Below are positions 49,347 through 61,849 of a DNA stretch of 64,000 bases, piece after piece. Made by a program: the position numbers and the translations under genes. The DNA is taken from NCBI GenBank assembly GCA_003117195.1, contig BDSI01000178.1, forward strand, positions 1 to 64,000, in the 5' to 3' direction. Origin of the DNA: Eudorina sp. 2006-703-Eu-15. Taxonomy: Eukaryota > Chlorophyta > Chlorophyceae > Chlamydomonadales > Volvocaceae. Each line of letters begins with the position of its first letter. The first letter of the stretch is position 1. The notes under the pieces are model-generated. The model did no database searches and was not told the origin of the DNA. It worked only from the letters and a program-made list of their open reading frames with translations.

Positions 49347-50760
49347 GATGGCTCGCGTCGGGGTGCTGCGGGAGCGGAGGCAAAGTTGGCCACCGCGTCG
49401 AAGGCTCCCACGCCGGGCGCAAGAGCGGGCACGTCGTTGCAGGAGTGGGAGGCAGTGGGCGAGGAAACGGAAGGAGCTCGAGCCCAGGCAGCGGCCAAAG
49501 CCCCGCCCGCGACACCCTCCACGGAACGCCGCCTCGACCGCGGCGTCGCGCAGCAGCGGAACCACCGGCGGGGCGACGGCGCTGCGGACGGGATGGAATT
49601 GCCGTTTTGCAGCGCATTCGAGTACAGGCCGCCGACCGGATGAAGTCCCGGTCGGAGCCGCCGGCGCGGCCGCCGTGGCCGCCGGCAGGTGGGCAGCCGC
49701 CGGCGGCAAGTCCGGCAGCCGCACCGGGCCGGCGACGCGCGCCGTGACTTTGCAGGGCCACAGCGGCTACGCCGCTGACATCGACGCTCTTGCCGCAGCC
49801 GCAGCCGCGCAGGCAGCAGCGCCAGCGGGTCGCCCGGCAGCGACATCCTACACACTGACCCACGAGTGTGCGGAATTTATCCGGGCGGCCCGCCGCAGCG
49901 GATCGGGGCTCCTCCGGGCAGTGGTGTTCTCATCCGGGCCCACTGCCGTTGCAGCAGCGGGGCTGCGGCATCACCACCGGCCTCGAACTGCTCGCTGGGG
50001 CCCTTCCTCGCCAGCGTGGGCGACGTCTGCGAGTCGTACAGTGGTGTCAGCGATGACAGTGACAACAGCCTCGCCTATGTACGGCCCCCGGCCGGCTGGC
50101 GGCCCGGGGTCCACCCTGCATCGAACCCGGGGCTTACCCTGGGCGGCAGCACCCTGGGGGCCGGCACCCTGGGCGGCGGGTGCAATTCGGCCGCGACGCT
50201 GGGGCCCTCGCGCAATATGCCCCGGGTGGGCAGCGTAGCGGCAGCGTGTGAGCGCACGGCCTCATGCAGACCGCCGTGGCTGGCCTCGTCGATGGAAGCT
50301 TGGGCGGCCATGGAGGCGGCCTTAGCAGTGTGGCGCGGACCGGCGGCGGCGGTGGCGGCGGCGGTGGCAGCGGTGGTGTCGATCCGGGCGCGGCACGGCA
50401 CATCGGATGACCCCGCCGACAGCCTGGCTTGCCGGTTCGGCTCCGCTCTGGCGCTTGCAGTGGCCTTCTCCACCTCCACCGCCGGCCCATCCCCCGGCCC
50501 CCCGGGTCCGGCCCCTCGCCGGGGTGCTTCCGACCAGCCAGGTGAGGCCAGCCGGGCGGGGAGGCCGACCCGTCGGTTAGTTGGGATCGCGGGCTGGGTT
50601 TACGGAGAGTCTGGGTGCGGAGAGGTTTTGGGGTCTGGGTGCGCTGGATCGCGAGCGAGATGCTGGGGCCGGTCTGCGGCCAAGGATCGGGTGACAGACG
50701 TTTCATACCGTATCTGGAATCGCCATGCCGTGCGTGACCCGTGGTATTAAGCACTCTCTT
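49171..50760. other. GC-rich coding-like region, strand undecided
   Basis: Long open frames run on both strands with Ala/Gly/Pro/Arg-rich translations and a (CAG)10 run at 49,313-49,342. A donor-like CCAG/GTGAGG near 50,540 favours plus. No domain is recognisable, so I make no gene call. Confidence 0.35.
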
Positions 50761-52378
50761 CTGCTCTGCGGCAGTCAAGGCAGCCCTTGCCTCACAGCGA
50801 CAGGATGCATGTATGCGGCTTACGACCGACCTCAGTGAGTCAGCATGTCCTGTTTGAAGAGCAGTCAATCATCCAAAGTGATGTACCGTGCCCGCGGATG
50901 CTTGCCCGTGTGTACGGCAGGTGTACGGCGACGATGCATGGTTCCTGCCTGTGATGGGCGGCAGCAGCTTTTCATCAAGCGGGCATCCTGGCAGATGATA
51001 TCAGTCGGTTTCCGAGTTTCGGAGTGGCTTCCGTCTACGTCATCCGCACATCGGCTGTCTCCGTTGTCACCGACCTCCTGTCTAGCGGCTCAGTTCACCC
51101 TAGTTTGCCTGGCGCACGGGTTTCCTCGAAAAACTTAGCCCTACACAGCAGGTACACACAGTTGAGCTGGACTAATGTTTTCTGGCGGCTCAGTCCTGCT
51201 CAGTCTGGCTCAGTTATCTTTGCGCACACTCAGGCACAGTTGGCCCAGTCCTACCTAATAAATCGTTACCAGCAAAAAGACCCAGATAGACGGACTCAGC
51301 GGGCAGTCACCACCGATGGCCGTCGTCGGGGAATCTAGTCAAACTGCATGCCCGCTGGGGAAGCGTGGTTGGGGAAAAGGCAAGCCATGATCATCGCGAT
51401 TTTGAAGGTGGTACCATAGATATAGCAACGCCCCAGCAGATAATGAGTCATCGCTCATCGGTGGCCGCCCCAGCCTCCTCCTGCAGCACAGTGCCGTAAC
51501 ACCGGTTGGCGGGGCCGCACTGCCGGCCTGGTCGCCCAACACCTAAGCAACGCCGGAGATAGAGCGGGCCCCTCTGCAAGTCTGGCACTAGGAAACGTAG
51601 TACTCCCCTGTCCCATGGCTGCCGTCGGGGATAGCAAGTCGGCAAACACAATACAGCAAATCTCACGGATGAGGTGCCAATGGAGGAAAGGCAGCCAACG
51701 ACAGCGTAAGGTCAACGAACACCGTAGCACGTTGCGGCAGGTCCAATAACCAGTTGGTTCACATGCCGACACCCATACCAAAACAACCTCCATTACAAAC
51801 AATGCCGCCCCTGAAACAGCCGCACCGATTCCAATGTTTCAACAGCAACGAGTTCAGCGTGTCGCAACAGCGTTCAGGGAATATGTCCATGAGAAGAAAT
51901 GCCGTACATCGTACATGCATCGGTGGAAGGACTCTGCACACTATTCACCCACTTAATACCGTCCTGACATTTGCACCACGAGCTAGGCTACAAACAGAGG
52001 CTGCACACAGGCCCGCTGCCCAACACACGAAACCCCCGGGACACGGAGGACCCTAACCGGAGACCCTAACCATTCATTCATTTACCGTATTCGAAGTCTG
52101 GCCACTATCGTGTGCATCCAAGGGTTTTCGCCAGTCATCCAACAGACCGTTCCCGCAACGGGCATCACGCCGTACCTCCTACGACTGCTGCAACGACCGT
52201 CTCCGCCCGCCCATCGGTCCGGGAGGCACTGTACTCCTGGTGTACGATGCGCCGTGGTTCCCATGCCTCCCCATCGTGGATGGCATTAAAAGACCTTCCC
52301 GTGGTACGAAGCTGTCAGCCCCGAGGTGCCCACCCGTGCGTCATGCAGCGGCCGCCCAAACCCCGCGCCAACTCCAAA
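50761..52378. other. Intergenic stretch
   Basis: I see no motif-bearing frame or convincing repeat here, apart from scattered short open frames. Confidence 0.4.
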
Positions 52379-53962
52379 CTAGGCCGCCGCCGCCGCGCCC
52401 CCCGCTCCTCCGCGCGCCGGTGCCCCCTCCTCCCCCGACTTCCCCTCCTCTCCCGACTTCCCTTCCTGCTGCCGATGCTGGTCCGGTGGCGGCTGCTCCG
52501 ACTGCTGCGGCGCCACCGCCGCCGCCGCTGTCGCCTTCTTGGGCGTCTTGGCTGCCACTGGCCGCAGGATCACGAACCAGACGTCCTTGTTCTGCTGTCG
52601 CTGCCCCAACGGCTGCGCCTTGCCCGCAAGCCGCCCCACAACGGAGTCCACCAGCGCCGCCGCCGCCTCCGACTGATCCGCCCCCCTGAACTCCACCACC
52701 AACTTGGTCCTGCGGTCGCGGTCCAGGGGCAGCGGCACACCACCGCCCAACATCAGGAAGGCACCGGGGGAGCAGTTCAGCGCCGGTCACCAAAGGTCCG
52801 GTGAAGAATCAACTGTACAATAACCAACTACTTGGGGGCGAGGGATTCCTTGGAAAGCAACAGCCTCTGGTGCCGGGGACAGGGTGGCGGCGGTGGCCTA
52901 GGAGCTTCAGCCGCCCACGGTCACATGTCGTGTGGTGCACCATACTATACCCACGGTAGACCCCCTCGCCCCATCTTTGGTGGACCCCGGAGGGACATCC
53001 CGGAGAGCTACCCCCGAAAGCGAGAGCCCGGCACAAACAAATGCCGGGTGGCGACATGGCATACGAACGGGGTCGTACGGCGTTTCGTGTTCCCCACCAA
53101 GATCGGCTGACTCCCTCACATGCGCCTCAACTTCCCGCGAGGCTCCCGAAGGGCCGCGATCGAGGGCCCCCAAGGGTCCAAGAGGGGGAGACGCGCATCC
53201 TCTCAGACGCCCGCTGTGCACCGAGTCGAGACGCGCGCCATTGTTTCCTTCCCGCAACCGCTGCCATACTGCCCCAGTCACGATGCCGTGTTGCTGGCGT
53301 CCACAGCAGACCACAGTCAGTTGAGTCCCCGGCCCAGCCCTAGACCCCCACCTGATGCCATCCGCCAGCCAGCCCTCCATCTGCCGTAATTTGTAGCCCA
53401 GGTCGTGCTCCGCGATACGCGGCTTGAGGTGCATCTCCTTGACGAGGTCACCCTTGGGGCGACGTGGTGGTGCGGCATCACGGCCGGCGCGGCCACCGCT
53501 GCCCGCAGTCCCGCCCCTGTCGGAATCTGCAGAGGGACCCGGTTCTTGGGGCCTCTTGGCATGTACGGCGGCTGACGCGCCGGGCGGCAGACTTGAGACT
53601 AGCGTGGCGAACTGGATGCTGCACGGCAGCCTTGGATGTGGGTGCCACCCCCGTGGTGCTTGCGGACGGCCAAGGAAGCTCAGGAAATGTAAGAGGGACC
53701 GGTTGCCAATGGGAGCCGTTACGTTATTCGAATGGTTTTCGATGCCGCAAAGGGGGAAGGCCGGGGCGCAATCACGGCCGTCGAGGGGGGCAGGGCGAGA
53801 CCGAGGTGGTGTCGTGACGTCGGGCTGGGAGGGCGTCGGGTAATGATCTTTTCCGCTGGACTGCGAGCCGCATCCGGTCAATAAACTGGAGAGATGTGCA
53901 AGGGTTGCGGGCAGGAGGCGCACCGTTGGCTGCAAGTAATTTTGCGCTGTTTGCAAGAACAT
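52379..53962 (-). CDS. Translation initiation factor IF-3 C-terminal-domain protein
   Basis: Two exons (53352-53962 and 52379-52709) join at ATC AG/G ACC with GT-AG borders to give 942 nt, 313 residues. The joint region reads KEMHLKPRIAEHDLGYKLRQ, WLADGIRTKLVVEFRG, then VWFVILRPV, the strand-helix-strand-helix pattern of the IF-3 C domain, which binds the small ribosomal subunit in bacteria and organelles. The first about 165 residues are low in order and rich in Pro/Arg/Ser, probably a presequence; I find no IF-3 N domain (no DYGK-type motif). The tail is Ala/Gln/Glu-rich with two GKSGEE repeats. An organelle role is likely; which one is open. The ATG at 53,962 is the first in the frame. Confidence 0.78.
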
Positions 53963-55780
53963 GGTGCCGATTTCCACAAATTAAAACAAATTCAGCCCCA
54001 GTTTTGAAGAAATTGAAGCAATTAAGTTTATGACTTCTGTGCCGGATGGCATTTGGACGAGGAAATGTGATGGATTCGGAGCGACCCAAATTATTCAATG
54101 GTTCCGTCGCTTGTATATCGACAATATAATATGCCATAACCACACATATCATTTGTTGCCCTTACATGGATGCAGCCTGCAGCTCACTGCCGTATCATCT
54201 ATTTGGGCGCTTTCCCCATGTACAGTTCAGCACTCGCATTACCGCAACACGTAACTTTCAACAGAGTTCAACATTCATTATCTACATGTGCTTCAACTGT
54301 CGGGGGGCTAGAAAAAACGCTGCACCGGCTAGACACATCACATATGCCACCACGCGAATAATTACGCTTTACATTGTTGAGATGGTAAATGAAGGCCAAG
54401 GTGCAAGGAATTGCTTGTCAAGCCTGCAACTGCTCGGTTGTTAAGGTAGTCTACGATTCGATCCGTACTTGTCCTCAAAAGGCTCCATCATATTCCGTGA
54501 GCACACAATGGGTTATTCTCCTAACCGGTTTGCTTGCTGTGGCCACTTTCATTGTAGCTGAATTAATAAAAAATGTTGTAACACCCACTTATAATATCGA
54601 TGACAACAACGGACCTAGGTTAATCATTACCCATCATCGGACACACAAAACGCGACGGAGGCTCAGATATAATCAAATAGCTGAGTATGCGCTTGAATCC
54701 ATGCCCCAGCCGTTTTATGTATTGACGCCATCTGGACGAGCGTTGCGCTGGTCAGCGCACATCTTGCTCTAACTAAAATCAGTCAACATATATGTGTCAA
54801 GAGCACGAAGCGATACTAAGCATCACGCTACTAGTCATTGTCCAGAAAGTTACGGCAATGTCGGACGATTTATTGAATTTATTTGGTCTCGGAGTCTTAT
54901 TCTGTCTATTGTCTCAACTGATCATTTCAAAAAGTTTCTTGACTGCATCCTCTTGATGCCGTCAAAGTCGCAATCCCAATTCGCCCAATGACGGTCACAA
55001 GTTTGACGTTATCACAACGCATGGACTCGATTAAACGTAAATACGAGAGGTTTCATGACTTTCTCCATCTTGTGGGTTTGGCTGATCGTGATTACTGTCG
55101 GGATGAGCTTTACCGTTTCTGGGGACGACACGGTGGGGGTCACCTGCGCTCAGGATATCTCTCGGAAGCTTGTCACAAGGTGCACAAAATGGCGATTCTT
55201 TTGATGTCCTCGTTTGCAACGAACGTGCAGCCATGGTTACGCTAACAGCCCTGGTTTGATGCGCAGCTGTGCTGGGCCCATTGACCCAGTTCGCTCTATT
55301 ATTTCAAGGCTCGTTGATGGAATACATTCATGCCGACCTGTGGTAGGAATGTGGTCATCCGTGTCGCTATCTTGTTATCAGTTGTTGTGTTTACCTCATC
55401 ACCTCTCACGGCAGCGATGCGTTCAATGTACTCAACATATCTAACATTATCTCCCATTCTGAACCTTGCACCAATGTGTTCTGAACGATAACGGAGGTGT
55501 GGGGATACGGTACAGGCAAGGGTAATCATTGATTATCCTTGGTACAGGGCTGCTCGACATTGCATGATACAAATATGGAATGGCGTGGTAGACGAATACC
55601 TTCATGATAACGGGGTCGGGATTATCGTCACCGATTGGCGCATTCCGTTGCAACCGAAAGTACAAAAAGTGCCCCTCGCAACCCGTGTTTTATTGTATTC
55701 ACACGCGTACTACGTGCTTTTCTGAAACGGGATATAAAACGCTGGAAATTCTATGCACGCTCGTCTTGTTTGCCGAGCAG
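53963..55780. other. AT-richer island upstream of the receptor-like gene
   Basis: Base composition is clearly more AT-rich than on either side. Short plus-strand frames occur at 54,389-54,772 (listed separately) and 54,988-55,245 (85 codons, no motif). It may be an insertion or the 5' region of the gene to the right. Confidence 0.4.
54389..54772 (+). CDS. Possible small membrane protein or N-terminal exon
   Basis: An ATG-started frame of 127 codons has one strong hydrophobic stretch (WVILLTGLLAVATFIVAELI) at about residues 42-61 with basic residues later. No family is recognised. It could be a signal-anchor exon of the ectodomain gene that starts about 1 kb downstream on the same strand, or a chance frame. 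Confidence 0.25.
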   Translation: MKAKVQGIACQACNCSVVKVVYDSIRTCPQKAPSYSVSTQWVILLTGLLAVATFIVAELIKNVVTPTYNIDDNNGPRLIITHHRTHKTRRRLRYNQIAEYALESMPQPFYVLTPSGRALRWSAHILL

Positions 55781-58700
55781 AATCTGACCGGTCAGTCCCT
55801 CGACCCTGCTGCCCTCCCCAAACCCCACCCCGCCGTGGCGACACAGGGGCTGTCCATCGGCGAACTCCGCGTGGCACTGCCGGATACCGCCGCGCCTTGG
55901 CTCTCACCGGCCCTGGAGCACTACTCCAAACTGTACGGCGTGCCTGTCAATGTGACCATCGCGCCGCTCTCGCAGTGGCTGCTTCTCGCCGGCTCCGACC
56001 CCCCTCCGGCCTTCCCGCCGCCGGCGCCGGTATCGCCAGCGGGACAGCAGCAGCTGCTGCTGCAGCAACGACAGCTGCAACAGCTGCCGCAGCTGCAGCA
56101 GCAACAGGAGCCGGGGTCCCCTGCCACAGCTGCTGCGCCGGGGACCCCGGCCGCCGCCCACCCTGACCTGCCAACGCAGCCTCTCCCCGCGCGGGGCCCT
56201 GAGGTCGCGGCTGCGTACGACCTGTTGCTGCAGCCCGCAGCCGTCACGCAGCAGCTGGCGGAGCAGGGTCTGCTGGCAGACCTGGGGTGAGACCTTCCTT
56301 ATGTATACGGTGTCTATCTGGCAAAGGGTGGGGGAGAGGGTGGAGATGGGGACGTGGGCGCCGCGTGGTGGTGGTGGGTGGGCGCCTGGCGCACAGCCGG
56401 GCGCACGGGCAGACGCGGCCTGCTCGGTCGCACCTCAGACCTGGCATCCGGTGGCTCGGTGGCTCACGGGCAGCAGGCTTTGTGGCCGAATGGCCAGATG
56501 TCTGGACCTGTCTTTTGCGCGGACGGGGTGGTGTGGCAAGCGTTGGCAAAGGGGTTGCGGTGGACCGGCAGAGGGAGGTAAGGGAGGGAGGGAGGGAGAG
56601 GAGCTCCAGCGGCACCGGCTCGTTCGCTGCTGCGGGTGGGGGCCGCAGTCCGGGTCCGTCTGCCGGCTAGCCGTCGGACCGCCGGCGCTGCCCGGTCTTC
56701 TCCAGTCGTGGGCCTTTGCCCCTGCCCTGGAGAGCCACTCCCGGGGCCCTGTTCATCCCAGACACTGCGGGTCGCCTGCCTGGTGTCGGCTGCCGACGGC
56801 TACCCCCTATCAGCCGGGGTTCGTTCTGGCAGTGTGTGGTCAGCTGGAGAGGAGGCTGCGGCCGTCACCGATGACCCCAGCGCGGGGTCCACTGTTGCGT
56901 CATCAACTAACCCCCCGGTTGCAACCCATCGATGGATGCCTCGCCCTCCCTCCGCCCTCCCCGCCGCCCTCCACCGAATTCTTGCGTGGGCAGTAAGCGT
57001 CAGTGTCCATGCGTCCACCAAATCGTGATATCCGCTCCCTGCCTCCCCTCCCCCTCGGATGTTCGCTCTGGCAGCAGCGCGGTATACATATATATGTCTA
57101 CCAGTTTCCTATACCCCTCCCCCGCCCAACCTTCCCTTAACCGCACCCTCTCCGCCCCCCCCCGCCCCCGCCAGGTCCCTGGTAGACCTGGTGGACAGCC
57201 AACACCTGGAGTGGCGGGTAGGCAGTTCCCACGAGGGGAGGGGGAGGGGGAGGCCCCGGAAAGGGGGGGCGTGCGGCTGGTCGGGGATGGAGCCAGATCC
57301 TGGGGTCAAATTGAAGAAAAGGAATAGGCTCGAAGAACGAACCGTGGGGTCGATCTCTTCCTCCGCCCGGCCGTGTCTGCGACCGGATCGTAGCTCCGAC
57401 AGATGAGCGCAGTTTAAGCGCAATCTACCCGTTCGCTATCTCCCTCCTCGTCCTCCTCCTCCTGCTGCTCCTCCTCCTTCCCCGGGTCTCAAGCGGTGGT
57501 CCGAAGCCGGTGCTGGCGGCGGTGTGCGTTCAGCCCATCCTCATGACCATCATCATCATCATCGTCCTGCCTGCCGCACTGTATACCCGGGGGCGGTCCC
57601 AGGGAGGCTCCAGGCGGGCCGGGTCTGCTTGCGGCCGCTCGAGGCGGACTCCACCTGCCCTCCCAGCTGTCCACCTGCCCTCCCAGCCGTCCACCTGCCC
57701 TCCCAGCCGTCCACCTGTCCTCCCAGCCGTCCACCTGCCCTCCCTCCGCTCGGTCCATATACATGGGCCACTCAGCCCCGCACCGCTGCGCTCCGCGCCG
57801 CGCCGCTCCGCTCCTCCCTCGCCCCCCGCCCCAGGCCATCTCCCAGCGGCTGCGGCTGCTCCAGGGAACCTACCGGGGGGCCACTGTGGCCCTCCCGCTG
57901 GACGGCTCGGCCCTGGTGACCATGTACCGGCGGGACGTGATGGGGCGGCTGGGGGCGCAGGTGAGGGGGGGGCCGCAGGTGAGGGGGGGGGCGCAGGTGA
58001 GGGGGGGGGCCGCAGGTGAGGGGGGGGCGCAGGTGAGGGGGGGGGCGCAGGTGAGGGGGGGGGCCGCTGGTGAGGGCGGGGGGGCGCTGGTGAGGGCGGG
58101 GGGGGCGCTGGTGAGGGCGGGGGGCCGCTGGTGAGGGCGGGGGGGGCGCAGGTGAGGGGTTGGGGCGCAGGTGAGGGGGGGGGGCGCAGGTTAAGGGGGG
58201 CCGCGAGTCTCCCCGGGATAGGGGTAGGGGTGGGGACGGGGTGAGGGGTGAGGGGTCAGCCCGCCGTGCTTCTGCCACGTCAGCAGGGGCCCGGTGGCCC
58301 CTCATGGCCCTCAGTCCCCACCCGCACCCCGCTGACGCCGCGGAGGTCCTGTCTGCCCCCCACGGCCCGGCCGGGCCCCGGAGGAAGCCGGACCTCCTCC
58401 GTCGTTGCGCTGCTTCTGTTGCCGCCAATCTGTCACCACCACGTCCGGGGGAAGGGGGTACAGGACATTGGTAGACATGTTCAGAAGTCCGGCGGAGACG
58501 CAACTGTACCAGGAAATCCAGCGATGCGACGACGTCCACCTGGTAGGCCTTGATCGGACCGCTGGCGGCTGTTAAAATACCAAGGAGCCCTAGCTCCCAA
58601 AGTCAACTAAAAGTCGATGAGTAACGTGAAAGAAGCTTAGCCGTCAAATATAGACTGTCGGTTTAATTGTTTGCTGTAATCAAAAGGTAAAGCTGACGGA

Positions 58701-61700
58701 AAAGACAACGCGGCGCTGCCACGGGGAAGGGGGCCGTGCTGCCTTGACTGCCCCCCTGCCGGGGCCGCTTCCCCCCTCCCGCTCTGTCTACCAATTTCCT
58801 ATACCCCTCTCGCTCTGTCTACCAATTTCCTATACCCCTCCCGCTCTGTCTACCAATTTCCTATACCCCTCCCGCTCGCCCCCTCTTCGTGATGGACGCC
58901 GCCAGGTACCCGCCACCTGGACGGAGCTGCTGGTCTTCCTGGGGACGTACCCGCAACAGCAGCAGCAGCAGCAGCAGCACACGCAGTCCGCAGCAGCGGA
59001 GCAGAGCGCCAGTGCGGCGAGCTTGAGCTCGAACTCGAGCTCGAGCTCGGCGGAGGAGGAGGAGGGGGAGGGGGAGGGGGTGGCGGCGCTGCCCCCCTAC
59101 GCGTTGTGCCTGCCCCGGGGTGCCGGTGAGCGGGGCGGGGAGACGTGAGGGGGGAGGGGCGGGGCGGGGCGGGGCGGTGGGGTATCGGAAATTGGTGGAC
59201 ATACTTATACGGGGCGGTGGGGTGGGATGGAATTGGGGCAGGGCCTCGCCGGGGCCCGTATCAGCCCCCAAGTGCCACCACACTGTTCCGCGGGGAGGGG
59301 GCGGGAGGAGCCTGTCGTGAGCTGCCCTCCGAACGCGCGCTCTCCCGCCCTCCCTCGGTTTCCTGCTCTTCTTAGCCCCCCACTCGTCCGGCTTGGGGAT
59401 ATGCTGGACTCCCTCACCGCACTGCATGTGTGGGAAGGCCGGCAGCCCGCCTGGCCACGTACGGCACATGCGCACACCCACACCCACCCGAGCACCCCGT
59501 CCCCCCCAGCAACGCGTTCAACCTACAGTCTATATTTGACGTCTTAAGCTTCTTTGACGTTGCTCATCGACATTTAGTTGACTCTGGGAGCTAGGAATGC
59601 TCGGTGTTTTAACAGCCGCCAGCGGTCCGAGGCCTACCAGGTGGACGTCGTCGCATCGCTGCATATCCTGGTACAGTTGCGTCTCCACCGGACTTCTGCT
59701 CTGGCCGCAGCGCCGTTTGAATATGTCTACCAATGTCCTATAACCCCCCTCCCCCCCCCCCCGTGTGTGTGTGCCGCCCCGCAGGCTGTTCTCAGCTGCC
59801 GTACCTCCAGGCGATCTGGTCCAGCATCGCACAGACCCGTGGGTCGCAGCAGGGCGTCCACTTCGACCCGGCCTGCATGACACCGCTGCTGGACACCCCG
59901 GCGGCGGCGGAGGCGTTCCGGCTGATGGGCGCGCTGATGGCGGCGGCGGCGCCCCTGGAGCCGGACGAGCCGTGCGGCCACGGCAGCCTGGCGTTCGCGC
60001 GGGGAGGTGCGCGTTGGTGCTGGGCGGCTTCGTGGCGCAGATGCAGGTAGGGGTGGGAGGGTTTGAGGGGGGGAGGGTTGGAGGGTGGAGGGGGGGAGGG
60101 TGGAGGGGGGGGAGGGTGGAGGGGGGGGAGGGTGGAGGGGGGCGAGGGTGGAGGGGGGGAGGGGGGAGGGGGGGGGGAGGGTGGAGGGGGGGAGGGTGGA
60201 GGGGGGGAGGGTGGAGGGGGGGGAGGGTGGAGGGGGGGAGGGTGGAGGGGGGGGGTGGAGGGGGGAGGGTGGAGGGGGGAGGGTGGAGGGGGGGAGGGTG
60301 GAGGGGGGGAGGGTGGAGGGGGGGGAGGGTGGAGGGGGGGAGGGTGGAGGGGGGGAGGGTGGAGGGGGGGAGGGTGGAGGGGGGAGGGGCGAGGGGGGGA
60401 GGGGGGAGGGGGGAAGGGGGGGAGGAGGGGAGGGGGGATATCGGAAATTGGTAGACATATTCAAACTGCGCTGCTGCCAGAGAAAGGTCCGGTAGAGAAT
60501 CAACCCTAGATCTCCAGCGACGCGACGACGTCACCCTTGTAGGCCTCGGACCGCTGAAGGGGGGGAGGGGGGAGGGAATTGGTTGACATAAGGGGGGGAA
60601 GAGGGGATGGATAGGTTGGGGGTTGGAGCGTTGTGGTGGAGGGGAGGGGGCCGTGGGTGCGCTACCGCGTTGTGGTCCGCTGAGTGGGCTGAATGCCAGG
60701 CAGCTTAGGTGCGGTGGAGGAATACAATCCCATCACTCTGCCCTCCCCTCCCCAGCCCTCCGTTTTGACCGGACCTTTGCTCTGGTAGTCAGCGCATTTA
60801 TATTATGCGTAACAATACCCCTGGCCCAATAACAATGCCCCAAGGCCCCTGGCCCAATGGCCCCTGGCCCAAACCTTTGTCATCACCTCCCCGGCCGCAG
60901 ATTCTATCTGCTCCCCCCGGAAGCGCCAATGGGTCTGGGGTGGTGGCGGCGGGCATGGTACGGGCGGCGCGGCTGCCTGGCTCCGAAATCGTGTGGGCGC
61001 GCAGCCCCCGCGCCGCCGACCTGACCGCCTGCACGCCGCTGCTGTGCCCGTACGGCGTGCCGGTCGGCGGCGGCGGCGCTCTGGCGAATGTGGCGCCTCC
61101 GCTGCTTGATTCGGCGCTGGTGGGGGCGGTCAGCAGCAGGTGGGTCTGTTCGTGGCCGTGTATTTAATTGTCGTACTGTGTCGTACCATGTCGTACCATG
61201 TCGATGACTTGAGGGCTGCCGGCTCGGCAGCATTTCGGTCCTCCATACGAGGTCACCCGTAGAGCCGCAGTCGCCGCCACTGCCACAGGCACAGGACAGC
61301 CACATCCCGGGGTGTGGTTCCGGTGTTGGTTCCGAAGGTGGGCCGTATACCGTATACACGCCTTGTGGTGGGTGAGCCGCTCCAGGGGAGTGTGGATGTA
61401 GCTCGGGAAGAGGTGGGTATCCACGGTGCGTGGCTGCCTTGACATCGACATCCGAATGGGCGCCCACGTCGCGAGGGAGCTGCGCCAGGGCCAGGGCCAA
61501 GGGCTACCAGGGCCAGGGGAGCAGCACTAGGTGCCTGCCGCTTCGCCCTTCCCCCTTTCCGCGGGACGTGTTGCCGCCCCAGCTCCGCCACACACGCGGG
61601 ATTCATGCAAGAACAGCATCACACACAAAGACACCTTTAGTCCGCCGTACAAATGCCGTACACTGCGCCGTACTACATACAGGTCGGGGCTCCTTGCCCA

Positions 61701-61818
61701 GATGTTGGCGTACGACCTGTTGGCCTACCTGGCGTCGCCGGATCGGTACGGCGATGTGGGTGGGGGCGGCGGGGCAGCAGCGGTCGCCGCCGATACGACA
61801 ACCCTGGCGGCATCCGCC

Positions 61819-61849
<31 letters not shown>

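Noticed and set aside
49244..50868. Several 130-296 codon frames on both strands
   Set aside because: GC-rich low-complexity sequence opens frames in all phases; no motif or complete splice model decides the strand.
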